In this document: one piece after another, positions 17,104 to 23,860 of the stretch | How positions within the stretch are numbered: position 1 is the stretch's first letter | How the letters are laid out: every line of letters begins with the position of its first letter | NCBI RefSeq assembly: GCF_019263805.1 | Contig: NZ_CP079195.1 | Location: 189,501-253,500, forward strand | From: Polaribacter sp. NJDZ03 | Lineage (GTDB): Bacteria; Bacteroidota; Bacteroidia; Flavobacteriales; Flavobacteriaceae | Direction: 5' to 3' | DNA: 64,000 nucleotides | Program-made: the position numbers and the translations under genes | The notes under the pieces: model-generated | What the model saw: the letters and a program-made list of their open reading frames with translations, nothing else | What the model was told of the DNA's origin: nothing | Database searches by the model: none

Positions 17104-18279
17104 TTATTGATTTACTTGTCTGTATATTTTATTCTGATTTCCTAAAATTTTAATAAAACCTTTTGCGTCATCTGCTGTCCACGCTTTATTTTCTTCACCA
17201 TAAGTACTAAATGCACTAGACATTAAATCGTGGTCAGAAATAATTCCGTCTAAAGAAAAATGATAGGGTTTTAAAGAAACCACCACATTACCAGAAACCA
17301 TTTTTTGAGAACTTTGTAAAAAAGCTTCCGTATCTCTCATTACAGGATCTAAATATTGACCTTCGTGCAAGTGCATTCCGTAGAAACTAGACAAATATTC
17401 TTTGTGTTGTAATTGCCATTTTGTTAAGGTATGTTTCTCTAACAAATGGTGTGCTTTTACGGTAATTAAAGCTGCAGCAGCTTCAAAACCAACTCTACCT
17501 TTTGTACCAACAATAGTATCACCAACATGAATATCTCTACCAATTGCAAACTTAGAAGCAATATTGTTTAGGTTTTCAATATTTACTTCAGGTAAGTTTG
17601 CTTGTCCGTTTAAGGCAACAAATTCACCATTTTTAAAAGTCAATGTTACTTTCTCTTCGCCTTCTTTTTCTAATTGAGAAGGATATGCTTCACTAGGTAA
17701 AGGCAATTCAGATTTTAACGTTTCTACACCACCAACACTAGTTCCCCAAAGACCTTTATTTACAGAATATTTAGATTTTTCCCAAGGCATATCAATTCCT
17801 TCAGCTTTTAAATAATCTATTTCTTCTTGTCTTGTTAATTTCCCGTCTCTAATTGGTGTAATAATTTTTATACCAGGAGCTAAGGTTTGAAAAATCATAT
17901 CAAAACGAACTTGGTCGTTTCCTGCACCTGTACTTCCGTGTGCAATATATTCTGCACCAATACTTTTTGCATATTCTACAATTTCAATTGCCTGAATAAT
18001 TCTTTCTGCACTAACAGAAAGCGGATAGGTACTGTTTTTTAAAACGTTTCCAAAAATTAAATACTTTACTACTTTGTTGTAAAATGTAGCAACAGCATCA
18101 ATATTTTTATAAGTAGAAACGCCCATTTTATAGGCGTTACTTTCTATGTGTTTAATTTCTTCTGTTGTAAATCCGCCAGTGTTAACACTTACAGCATGTA
18201 CATCATATTCTTTGGATAAACTTACGGCACAATAAGAGGTGTCTAAACCACCACTATAAGCAATTACTAATTTTTTCAT
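17104..18279 (-). CDS. argG: Argininosuccinate synthase
   Basis: Joins citrulline and aspartate with ATP to form argininosuccinate. The PP-loop VIAYSGGLDTSYCAVSL (about residues 4-20), HGSTGAGNDQVRFD (about 114-127) and ITPIRDGKLTRQEEIDYL (about 140-157) are typical. The 391-residue length is normal. Its start codon overlaps the stop of the upstream GNAT gene by one base (TAATG), so the two are translationally coupled, placing the acyltransferase at the head of the arg operon. Confidence 0.95.
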   Translation of the reverse strand: MKKLVIAYSGGLDTSYCAVSLSKEYDVHAVSVNTGGFTTEEIKHIESNAYKMGVSTYKNIDAVATFYNKVVKYLIFGNVLKNSTYPLSVSAERIIQAIEIVEYAKSIGAEYIAHGSTGAGNDQVRFDMIFQTLAPGIKIITPIRDGKLTRQEEIDYLKAEGIDMPWEKSKYSVNKGLWGTSVGGVETLKSELPLPSEAYPSQLEKEGEEKVTLTFKNGEFVALNGQANLPEVNIENLNNIASKFAIGRDIHVGDTIVGTKGRVGFEAAAALITVKAHHLLEKHTLTKWQLQHKEYLSSFYGMHLHEGQYLDPVMRDTEAFLQSSQKMVSGNVVVSLKPYHFSLDGIISDHDLMSSAFSTYGEENKAWTADDAKGFIKILGNQNKIYRQVNQ

Positions 18280-18893
18280 TATTTATCTTTTTTTAGAAAC
18301 AAGTTCTGTTTAATATTTTTTAATTTTTGAAAAACGCTTTCTTTAACCTCTTTAGAGGCTTCTTTATTATTGTTTTTTGGATCAAACAACATCCCTGTAC
18401 ACAAGCACATTTTTCTTTCTGTTCTTGTTAAAACATCGTAGTTTCTACAAGTTTGGCAACCATCCCAAAAAGATTGATCGTCTGTAAGTTCAGAAAAAGT
18501 AACGGGTTTGTAACCTAAATCGCTATTTAGTTTCATTACTGCTAAACCAGTGGTAATACTAAAAACTTTTGCATCTGGAAACTTTGTTCTAGAATGTTTA
18601 AAGATTACTTGTTTAATAGATTTTGCAAGTCCTATATTTCTATAATCTGGATGTACAATTAAACCTGAGTTGGCAACAAATTTACCATGTCCCCATTGTT
18701 CTATGTAGCAAAAACCTGCAAATTTACCATTGTCTAATGCTATAACAGCATTACCGTTTTCCATTTTAGTGGCAACGTATTCTGGTTTTCTTTTTGCGAT
18801 ACCTGTACCTCTAACTTGAGCGGCATCTTCTATGGTTTTACAAATAATATCTGCGTAAACAGTATGTGATTTGTTAGCAATTACAATTTCCAT
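18279..18893 (-). CDS. GNAT acyltransferase heading the arg operon, candidate N-acylglutamate synthase
   Basis: A GNAT-fold acyltransferase with the acyl-CoA loop HPDYRNIGLAKSI (about residues 81-93). The C-terminal third carries four cysteines (Cys146, Cys149, Cys163, Cys165; CxxC and CxC) that could bind a metal or iron-sulfur centre. It is first in the cluster and overlaps argG by one base. No classical argA or argJ lies in the window, so by position this is the best candidate for the first step, acylation of glutamate with acetyl- or succinyl-CoA. That role is inferred from context; the fold call is firm. Confidence 0.8.
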   Translation of the reverse strand: MEIVIANKSHTVYADIICKTIEDAAQVRGTGIAKRKPEYVATKMENGNAVIALDNGKFAGFCYIEQWGHGKFVANSGLIVHPDYRNIGLAKSIKQVIFKHSRTKFPDAKVFSITTGLAVMKLNSDLGYKPVTFSELTDDQSFWDGCQTCRNYDVLTRTERKMCLCTGMLFDPKNNNKEASKEVKESVFQKLKNIKQNLFLKKDK

Positions 18894-19501
18894 TGCATTG
18901 TGTTTTTTATGTTGTTAAAGTTGTTGTTTGTTCTTTTTGAATGTAGAATCGGACTCACCTAAACTCTATAATTATCTAAACACCCAAAGGGCGAAAAGAA
19001 AAACTACGTCGTAAATTGTTATTGTTTAAAATAACGAAAGGCTGTAGGTAAGTTTTGTAGGTAATGTTCACGATAAAAAAATAAATGGATAAATACTATA
19101 ATAAGATAACTTGTTGCTAGGATAAAATATTAGCGACGGCGGTTGCGCAAGCGCAAGCTGGGACCTATTGTAGTACATAATTTATTTCTTCTTGAAGTAA
19201 TCATACTGCTAAAGTATATATTTTTTTAAAGGTATTATCAAAAGTGTAGTGCTTTTTTATAAGTTTTATTAAATTTAAACAAAATTGAAGTTTGCGTTAA
19301 AAATAAATCAACAGATATCTTAAATAATCTCTTTTTCATAATTTTTATGATGTTTAAATTACTGTTCTTTATTTATTATCGCTTATTCCATATAAAAACT
19401 ACAATTCATCCTTAAAAAAATACAACTCAGTATTCTTTAATTTTAAAAACTAGATTGCTGTTGCATATTTGTATCATAATTAACCATTAAAACAACATCT
19501 T
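18894..19501. other. Long divergent region upstream of the arg operon (608 bp)
   Basis: It holds a possible GTG-started leader ORF (18976-19071, minus), a direct repeat TGTAGGTAA x2 with 13-bp period (19043-19051, 19056-19064), and a locally GC-rich patch at about 19132-19165 centred on the palindrome TTGCGC-AA-GCGCAA. No consensus TAnnTTTG was found for the arg operon. From about 19200 to 19500 I see only AT-rich sequence. Confidence 0.5.
18976..19071 (-). CDS. Possible 31-codon leader ORF with Arg codons before the arg operon
   Basis: Minus-strand ORF with a GTG start, ending 83 bp before the GNAT start codon. The last third reads LRRSFSFRPLGV, with CGA-CGT and CGC arginine codons that are rare in this AT-rich sequence. 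The final codons form a tight RNA hairpin CGCCC-TTT-GGGTG. This would fit a peptide leader sensing arginine. However, the start is weak, no promoter consensus precedes it, and no terminator with a T-run follows, so it could be chance. Confidence 0.3.
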   Translation of the reverse strand: MNITYKTYLQPFVILNNNNLRRSFSFRPLGV

Positions 19502-19915
19502 ATGAAACTTATCTTAGCCATTTTAATAACTGCAATGTTATGTATTACAAACACTATAACAGCACAAAACAAAACAGTTACTGCAACCGTTGTAAATATT
19601 ACTTCTAATACTGGTAAAGTAGTATTTGCATTATATGATAAAACTAATTTTAGATTAAAATCGATACAAAGTGCTAATGCTATAATTGAAGAAGGTGTAA
19701 GTACAGTCACTTTTAAAAATGTAAATGAAGGTGAATATGCAATTATTTGTTATCACGATAAAAACGGTAATAATAAAATGGATTTTAAACAAAACGGAAT
19801 GCCGCTAGAAAATTATGGTGCTTCTAATAATAATATGACTTTTGGACCTCCAAAATTTGAAGACGCAAAATTTATGGTTACTGATACAAATGTGTCTTTA
19901 GAAATAAGATTTTAG
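19502..19915 (+). CDS. Secreted DUF2141 domain protein
   Basis: Small exported protein of the DUF2141 family: signal peptide ending ITAQ (about residue 22), then a single beta-rich domain with family-typical features (GKVVFALYD, a run of V..F.NV..GEYAI, YHDKNGNNKMDF and GPPKFEDAKFMV). The DKNGNNKMD segment looks like a calcium-binding loop. Function is unknown; members are periplasmic or surface proteins in Bacteroidota. The histidine kinase gene follows 43 bp downstream on the same strand, so they may share a transcript. Confidence 0.78.
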   Translation: MKLILAILITAMLCITNTITAQNKTVTATVVNITSNTGKVVFALYDKTNFRLKSIQSANAIIEEGVSTVTFKNVNEGEYAIICYHDKNGNNKMDFKQNGMPLENYGASNNNMTFGPPKFEDAKFMVTDTNVSLEIRF

Positions 19916-19958
19916 TAAATTACGCTCCTATAATTGTCTTTATTAAAGAATAAGTAAC

Positions 19959-21320
19959 ATGATAAACCCAGAAGTTTATACTATTAAAAGTTTTAAAAAA
20001 TCAGCATTTTTGTGCTTAAAGCTAACTATAATATTTGGTTTGTTGTTTGGAGTTGTATTTGGCCAAAGAACCTTAGAAAATATTATATGGTCTTTTATTA
20101 TTTCTGGTATGTATTGTTTTGGTCTTGGTTTTGGAAACATACTTATAAATAACTATTTATCTTCTAAATGGGATTGGATTACGTTAACAAACCAAAGAAT
20201 TTGGTCTGGTATTATTGCAACTATTTTATATACAGTACCTGTAGTTTTAAGTATCGACTACATTGTATTTGTAGTTTTAAATGGAGTAGATGTTGCTGTT
20301 TTTTTTAAAGGAAATTATTTTTGGATTCATTTATTCTACATTATTCTTTCCTTAGGAATTTCTGCTTTTTTGCATGCTAGAGGTTTTATGATTAACTGGA
20401 AATCTGCAATGACGCAAGAGAGTACACAACAACAGATTGTAGCAAAAACAGAAACCGCAAAATTTGAGTCTTTAAAAAATCAGTTAGATCCTCACTTTTT
20501 ATTTAATAGCTTAAATGTGTTAACGAGTTTGATTGGCGAAAATCCTGCGCAAGCAGAAAAATTTACCACAAAACTTTCTAAAGTATATCGATATGTTTTA
20601 GAGCAAAGAAATAAAGATTTAGTGCCAGTTGAAGAAGAGTTAAAGTTTGCTAAAACCTATATGCAATTGTTAGAAATGCGTTTTGAAGATGCTGTAAAAT
20701 TTAATATTCCAGATTCCATTAGTAATGATGAGTTAAAAATTGTGCCACTTTCTCTACAACTTTTGTTAGAAAATGCGGTAAAACATAATGTGGTTTCGTC
20801 TTCTAAACCTTTAACTGTTCATATTTATGAAGAAGATACTTATTTAATTATAGAAAACAACGTAAACCCGAAAGATGCAATAGGGAAAAGTACCAAAGTT
20901 GGGCTGCAAAATATTGCTGATAGATATGGTTTAATCACTCAAAAAGGAGTGAAAATAGAAAATAATAACAAAACATTTACCGTGAGTTTACCGCTCCTTT
21001 ATAAAATGAATGATATGATGTACAATGACGATTTAGAAAATAGCAAATATATAAAAGCTGTAGAGAAAGTTGAAAAATTGAAAGAATTTTACCAGAATTT
21101 AGCCTCTTACTGTATTGTAATTCCTTTTTTAATCTTTATTAATTTAAGATTTTCTTCTGGATTTCACTGGTTCTGGTTTCCTGTTTTTGGATGGGGAATG
21201 GGATTGGCATTTCACTTTTTAGAAGTAAATAATTACAACATTTTTTTAGGTAGTAATTGGGAAGATAAAAAGATTAAAGAAATGATGGAAGCCGATAAAC
21301 AACGAAAAAATAGAAGATAA
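19959..21320 (+). CDS. LytS-type sensor histidine kinase with C-terminal 2TM domain
   Basis: Membrane sensor kinase. The N-terminal 150 residues hold four or more membrane helices. The His_kinase domain follows, with phospho-acceptor His179 in KNQLDPHFLFNSLNVLTSLI, then an HATPase-like region (LLLENAVKHNV at about 268-278; KVGLQNIADRYGL at about 307-319). The last 100 residues (about 360-453) form a 2TM domain like those of the next two genes (KAVEKVEKLKEFYQNL... WEDKKIKEMME). It overlaps the next gene by one base (TAATG). Its likely phosphorylation partner is the LytTR regulator at 22056. Confidence 0.85.
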   Translation: MINPEVYTIKSFKKSAFLCLKLTIIFGLLFGVVFGQRTLENIIWSFIISGMYCFGLGFGNILINNYLSSKWDWITLTNQRIWSGIIATILYTVPVVLSIDYIVFVVLNGVDVAVFFKGNYFWIHLFYIILSLGISAFLHARGFMINWKSAMTQESTQQQIVAKTETAKFESLKNQLDPHFLFNSLNVLTSLIGENPAQAEKFTTKLSKVYRYVLEQRNKDLVPVEEELKFAKTYMQLLEMRFEDAVKFNIPDSISNDELKIVPLSLQLLLENAVKHNVVSSSKPLTVHIYEEDTYLIIENNVNPKDAIGKSTKVGLQNIADRYGLITQKGVKIENNNKTFTVSLPLLYKMNDMMYNDDLENSKYIKAVEKVEKLKEFYQNLASYCIVIPFLIFINLRFSSGFHWFWFPVFGWGMGLAFHFLEVNNYNIFLGSNWEDKKIKEMMEADKQRKNRR

Positions 21321-21655
21321 TGGAACAAAAATTTACACAAGAAGCTAGTTATATACGTGCTAAAAAAAGAGTAAAAGCTATTAAAGGGTTTTACGTTCAT
21401 TTAATAGTGTACGTTTTGGTAAATATTTTTATAAGCGGGGTTATTCTTTTTGGCTTACTGCAAAGTGGATACCATGTAGTAGATGCTCTTTCTAATTTTG
21501 GAGTATATTCTACGTGGCTTTTCTGGGGAATTGGAATATTTTTTCATTGGATGGGGGTTTTTGGTTTTCAATCTATAGGTTTCGGTAAAGATTGGGAACA
21601 AAAGAAGATTAAAGAATTGATGGAGAAAGAAGATGTTAAAATAAGAAAATTTTAA
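21320..21655 (+). CDS. 2TM domain protein
   Basis: 111-residue membrane protein consisting of one 2TM domain: a basic amphipathic start (YIRAKKRVKAIKGFY), two transmembrane helices (about residues 25-48 and 65-85) and the conserved tail FGKDWEQKKIKELME. The same plan occurs at the C-terminus of the upstream kinase and in the next gene. It is translationally coupled to the kinase. The role is unknown; small stand-alone 2TM proteins next to LytS/LytTR pairs may be modulators or dimer partners of the kinase (inference). Confidence 0.8.
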   Translation: MEQKFTQEASYIRAKKRVKAIKGFYVHLIVYVLVNIFISGVILFGLLQSGYHVVDALSNFGVYSTWLFWGIGIFFHWMGVFGFQSIGFGKDWEQKKIKELMEKEDVKIRKF

Positions 21656-21659
21656 AACG

Positions 21660-21977
21660 ATGAAAAATTTAGAAAATAAGAAGTTAATTAGAGCGAAACA
21701 TAGAGTAGACGAAATTAAAAAATTCTATAAACACTTGGTTACCTATGTTTTGGTAAATTTGTTTTTAGCATTTATATGGAATTTTTCTTTTAAACTCTTT
21801 GGTGATTTTATTGTTAGTAATCAGTTTAATAGAGGAGAAAACATCTATTTGCCTATTTGGTTTATATGGGGAGTATTTTTAGTGTTTCATGGAATTAAGA
21901 CTTTTGGATTTTCTAATTTATTTGGTAAAGATTGGGAAGAAAGAAAAATTGGCGAGTTTATGAAAAACGATAATTAA
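21660..21977 (+). CDS. 2TM domain protein, paralogue
   Basis: 105 residues with the same layout as its neighbour: KKLIRAKHRVDEIKKFYKHL, two membrane helices and FGKDWEERKIGEFMK. The gap to the preceding gene is 4 bp. With the kinase C-terminus it makes three consecutive 2TM modules, evidently by tandem duplication; the modules are clearly diverged, so the duplication is old. It is followed by the LytTR regulator gene 78 bp downstream. Confidence 0.8.
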   Translation: MKNLENKKLIRAKHRVDEIKKFYKHLVTYVLVNLFLAFIWNFSFKLFGDFIVSNQFNRGENIYLPIWFIWGVFLVFHGIKTFGFSNLFGKDWEERKIGEFMKNDN

Positions 21978-22055
21978 ATTTAAACAAGAAAGTTGCATCT
22001 CTGTAATTGCGAGCAAAAAAAGAAGAGGAGTCTCATAACCCAAAAGAACTTAAAA

Positions 22056-22811
22056 ATGAACGTATTAATAATTGAAGATGAAAAGCCAGCTGCAAGAAGG
22101 TTAAGTAGAATGTTAGCTGCAATTGATATAGAGGTTCAGCAAATGTTACATTCTGTAGAAGAGTCTTTAAATTGGTTGCAGAATAATGAACATCCCGATT
22201 TAATATTTTTAGATATTCAGCTTTCAGATGGATTGTCATTTGAAATTTTTGAAGAAATAGACGTAAAATCGGCTATTATTTTTACCACTGCGTATGATGA
22301 ATATGCCTTAAAAGCTTTTAAATTAAATAGTATAGATTATTTGTTAAAGCCTTTAGATGAAGATGAACTTAAAGTTGCGGTAGATAAGTTTAAAGAACAT
22401 CAACCAAAACAATCTGATGTTCAAGTAAACTTAGATGAAATTCGTAAACTATTAGTAAACCCGGTAGATAGAAAATTTAAAAAAAGGTTATCAATTAAAG
22501 TAGGGCAGCACATCAAAATTATAAATATTGATGAAGTTGAGTGTTTCTATAGTGAGAATAAATCCACCTATATTCATACCAAAGAGAATAGAAATTACTT
22601 GTTAGATAATTCTTTAGAGTATTGGCAAGAGCAATTAAATCCGGAGCATTTTTTTAGAGTCAACCGAACTTTTATTGTGCATATAAATGCGATAAAAGAC
22701 ATTATTGCATATTCTAATTCTCGTTTAAAATTGGTTTTAGATTCTTATTCTGAAACTGAAATTATTGTAAGTAGGGAAAGGGTGAAAGATTTTAAGAACT
22801 GGATAGACTAG
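22056..22811 (+). CDS. LytTR response regulator
   Basis: Two-domain response regulator. The receiver domain begins VLIIEDEKPAARRL, has the phospho-acceptor Asp in PDLIFLDIQLSDG (about residues 46-58) and ends SIDYLLKPLDEDEL. A LytTR DNA-binding domain (about 145-251) follows, with RLSIKVGQHIKII, FYSENKSTYIHT and FFRVNRTFIVHINAI. I choose the ATG at 22056 rather than the in-frame ATG 63 bp upstream, because it starts exactly at the receiver beta-1 strand. It forms a two-component pair with the LytS-like kinase at 19959. Part of its 3' end is duplicated at 23359-23490. Confidence 0.9.
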   Translation: MNVLIIEDEKPAARRLSRMLAAIDIEVQQMLHSVEESLNWLQNNEHPDLIFLDIQLSDGLSFEIFEEIDVKSAIIFTTAYDEYALKAFKLNSIDYLLKPLDEDELKVAVDKFKEHQPKQSDVQVNLDEIRKLLVNPVDRKFKKRLSIKVGQHIKIINIDEVECFYSENKSTYIHTKENRNYLLDNSLEYWQEQLNPEHFFRVNRTFIVHINAIKDIIAYSNSRLKLVLDSYSETEIIVSRERVKDFKNWID

Positions 22812-22956
22812 TATTAATTATAAAGTAAGTAAAATATGTAACAGGACTGTTTTCTGAATGATGAAGAAAACTAGTACTTTGCTAACTTAAGAATACAAAA
22901 ACATTTTAAATTCTGATTTAGAAAAATATTGGATTAAAAAATACAATTTGCCAACA

Positions 22957-23334
22957 ATGCACATGAAAACCAATCACCAGAACGAGTCTACTGATAAAAA
23001 GAATCAATCAAATGAATATTTAGATACAGTTTCTAATCTTCAAACGAATGAAAAATTGGCTGAAGAGAAACCCGCTAAACGAAAAAGAAGAAAAGCCACT
23101 GAAGAACAATTAAACAATCCGTTTCATGGAGTGAAACTAGTTCAGGTTTTAGAACGTTTAGTAGCTTATTATGGTTGGGAGTATTTAGGAGAACGTGTAA
23201 ATATTCGTTGTTTCAAGAGTAACCCTACAATGAAATCTAGTCTGGGATTTTTAAGAAGAACAACTTGGGCTCGAGAACATGTTGAGGACGTTTATTTGGA
23301 GATGCTAGAAGAGAAAAAGAACCAAATTGAATAG
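22957..23334 (+). CDS. VF530 (DUF2132) family DNA-binding protein with N-terminal extension
   Basis: The C-terminal 70 residues match the VF530/DUF2132 domain: NNPFHGVKLVQVLERLVAYYGWEYLGERVNIRCF, then NPTMKSSLGFLRRTTWAREHVEDVYL. The family is small, helical and thought to bind DNA. The first 55 residues are a polar, Lys/Glu-rich extension that the stand-alone domain (about 75 residues) lacks. ATG at 22957 is taken as start; ATG 22963 is equally possible, and an in-frame TTG at 22948 is less likely. It stands alone after the signalling cassette. Confidence 0.78.
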   Translation: MHMKTNHQNESTDKKNQSNEYLDTVSNLQTNEKLAEEKPAKRKRRKATEEQLNNPFHGVKLVQVLERLVAYYGWEYLGERVNIRCFKSNPTMKSSLGFLRRTTWAREHVEDVYLEMLEEKKNQIE

Positions 23335-23358
23335 TGAAAAAGTAAAAGGGTTTTCAAT

Positions 23359-23490
23359 GTGAAAAAAACTACAAAAGATATAATTACATATTCTAATTCT
23401 CATTTAAAATTGATTTTACACTCTTATTCTGAAAGTGAAATTATTGTGAGTAGAGAACGTGTAAAAGACTTTAAGAACTGGATTGATTGA
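23359..23490 (+). pseudogene. Duplicated 3' fragment of the LytTR regulator gene
   Basis: Bases 23377-23490 encode DIITYSNSHLKLILHSYSES and continue to DFKNWID plus stop. They align codon for codon with the last 37 codons of the regulator at 22056-22811 (about 6 amino-acid differences). There is no receiver domain and no start other than a GTG at 23359, so it is a non-functional tail. It implies an old tandem duplication or a lost paralogous regulator. Confidence 0.85.
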
Positions 23491-23580
23491 TGCAGTTACT
23501 TTTGGTATTTCAAAGGCGTAATGTTCTTACGATTATTATTCCGAACGAAGAATGAGGAGGATCACACTCTCAGTTATTTT

Positions 23581-23624
23581 GATGAGATTTCTCAATCGCT
23601 GAAAAAGTTCTTTTCGAAATGACA
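23581..23624. repeat. Fragment of a flavobacterial short repeat
   Basis: GATGAGATTTCTCAATCGCT followed by GAAAAAGTTC and TTTTCGAAATGACA resembles the GAGATTTCTC...TTCGAAATGACA class of dispersed Bacteroidota repeats. It is a partial, degenerate copy. Confidence 0.5.
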
Positions 23625-23647
23625 ATTTTTTTATCAAGTAAATAAAA

Positions 23648-23678
23648 TTGCACATTAAGGAAATTAAAAATATATTTG
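23648..23678 (+). promoter_or_regulatory. Promoter of the tyrS leader
   Basis: TTG at 23648-23650, 20-bp spacer, TATATTTG at 23671-23678: a full match to the Bacteroidota vegetative consensus TTG-N17-23-TAnnTTTG. The expected transcription start is about 23683-23686, directly before the leader ATG at 23687. Confidence 0.75.
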
Positions 23679-23686
23679 CGGTCGAA

Positions 23687-23791
23687 ATGAAAAGATTGAA
23701 CAACATATTACGCCTTCCTTTTTTCAGTACTTATTATTATCAAATAATAACTGCTCGGAATGGCTATGTGTATACTTCAAGTAAAATCTGA
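23687..23791 (+). CDS. Tyr-rich leader peptide of tyrS (34 aa)
   Basis: Short ORF starting with ATG within a few bases of the predicted transcription start, so nearly leaderless. Residues 11-20 read PFFSTYYYQI: three consecutive TAT codons at Tyr16-18 (23732-23740), with two more Tyr at 27 and 29. That is 5 Tyr in 34 codons, far above average. Codons ACT-GCT-CGG-AAT-GGC-TAT (23750-23767) are unusually GC-rich for this genome and overlap a segment complementary to the downstream terminator arm. It is probably a sensing element whose translation speed reports charged tRNA-Tyr. Confidence 0.72.
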   Translation: MKRLNNILRLPFFSTYYYQIITARNGYVYTSSKI

Positions 23792-23820
23792 TAATAAATA
23801 ATAATATAACATAACTAAAA

Positions 23821-23848
23821 AGCCCGAGCATTTGCTCGGGCTTTTTTT
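23821..23848 (+). terminator. Intrinsic terminator / attenuator upstream of tyrS
   Basis: Stem AGCCCGAGC (23821-23829) / GCTCGGGCT (23834-23842), loop ATTT, then a run of T to 23848; tyrS starts at 23861. The 5' arm AGCCCGAGCA can pair instead with TGCTCGG (23752-23758) plus GCT (23763-23765) inside the leader ORF, an antiterminator with a 4-nt bulge. Position between leader and gene points to attenuation rather than simple termination. Confidence 0.8.
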
Positions 23849-23860
23849 ATTTAAAAAAAG

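Noticed and set aside
19131..19168. Integron attC site
   Set aside because: A palindrome and higher GC are present, but no recognisable R/L boxes, cassette structure or integrase; kept as unexplained sequence only.
22948..22956. TTG start for the VF530 protein
   Set aside because: ATG codons at 22957 and 22963 follow within a few bases and no ribosome binding site favours TTG.
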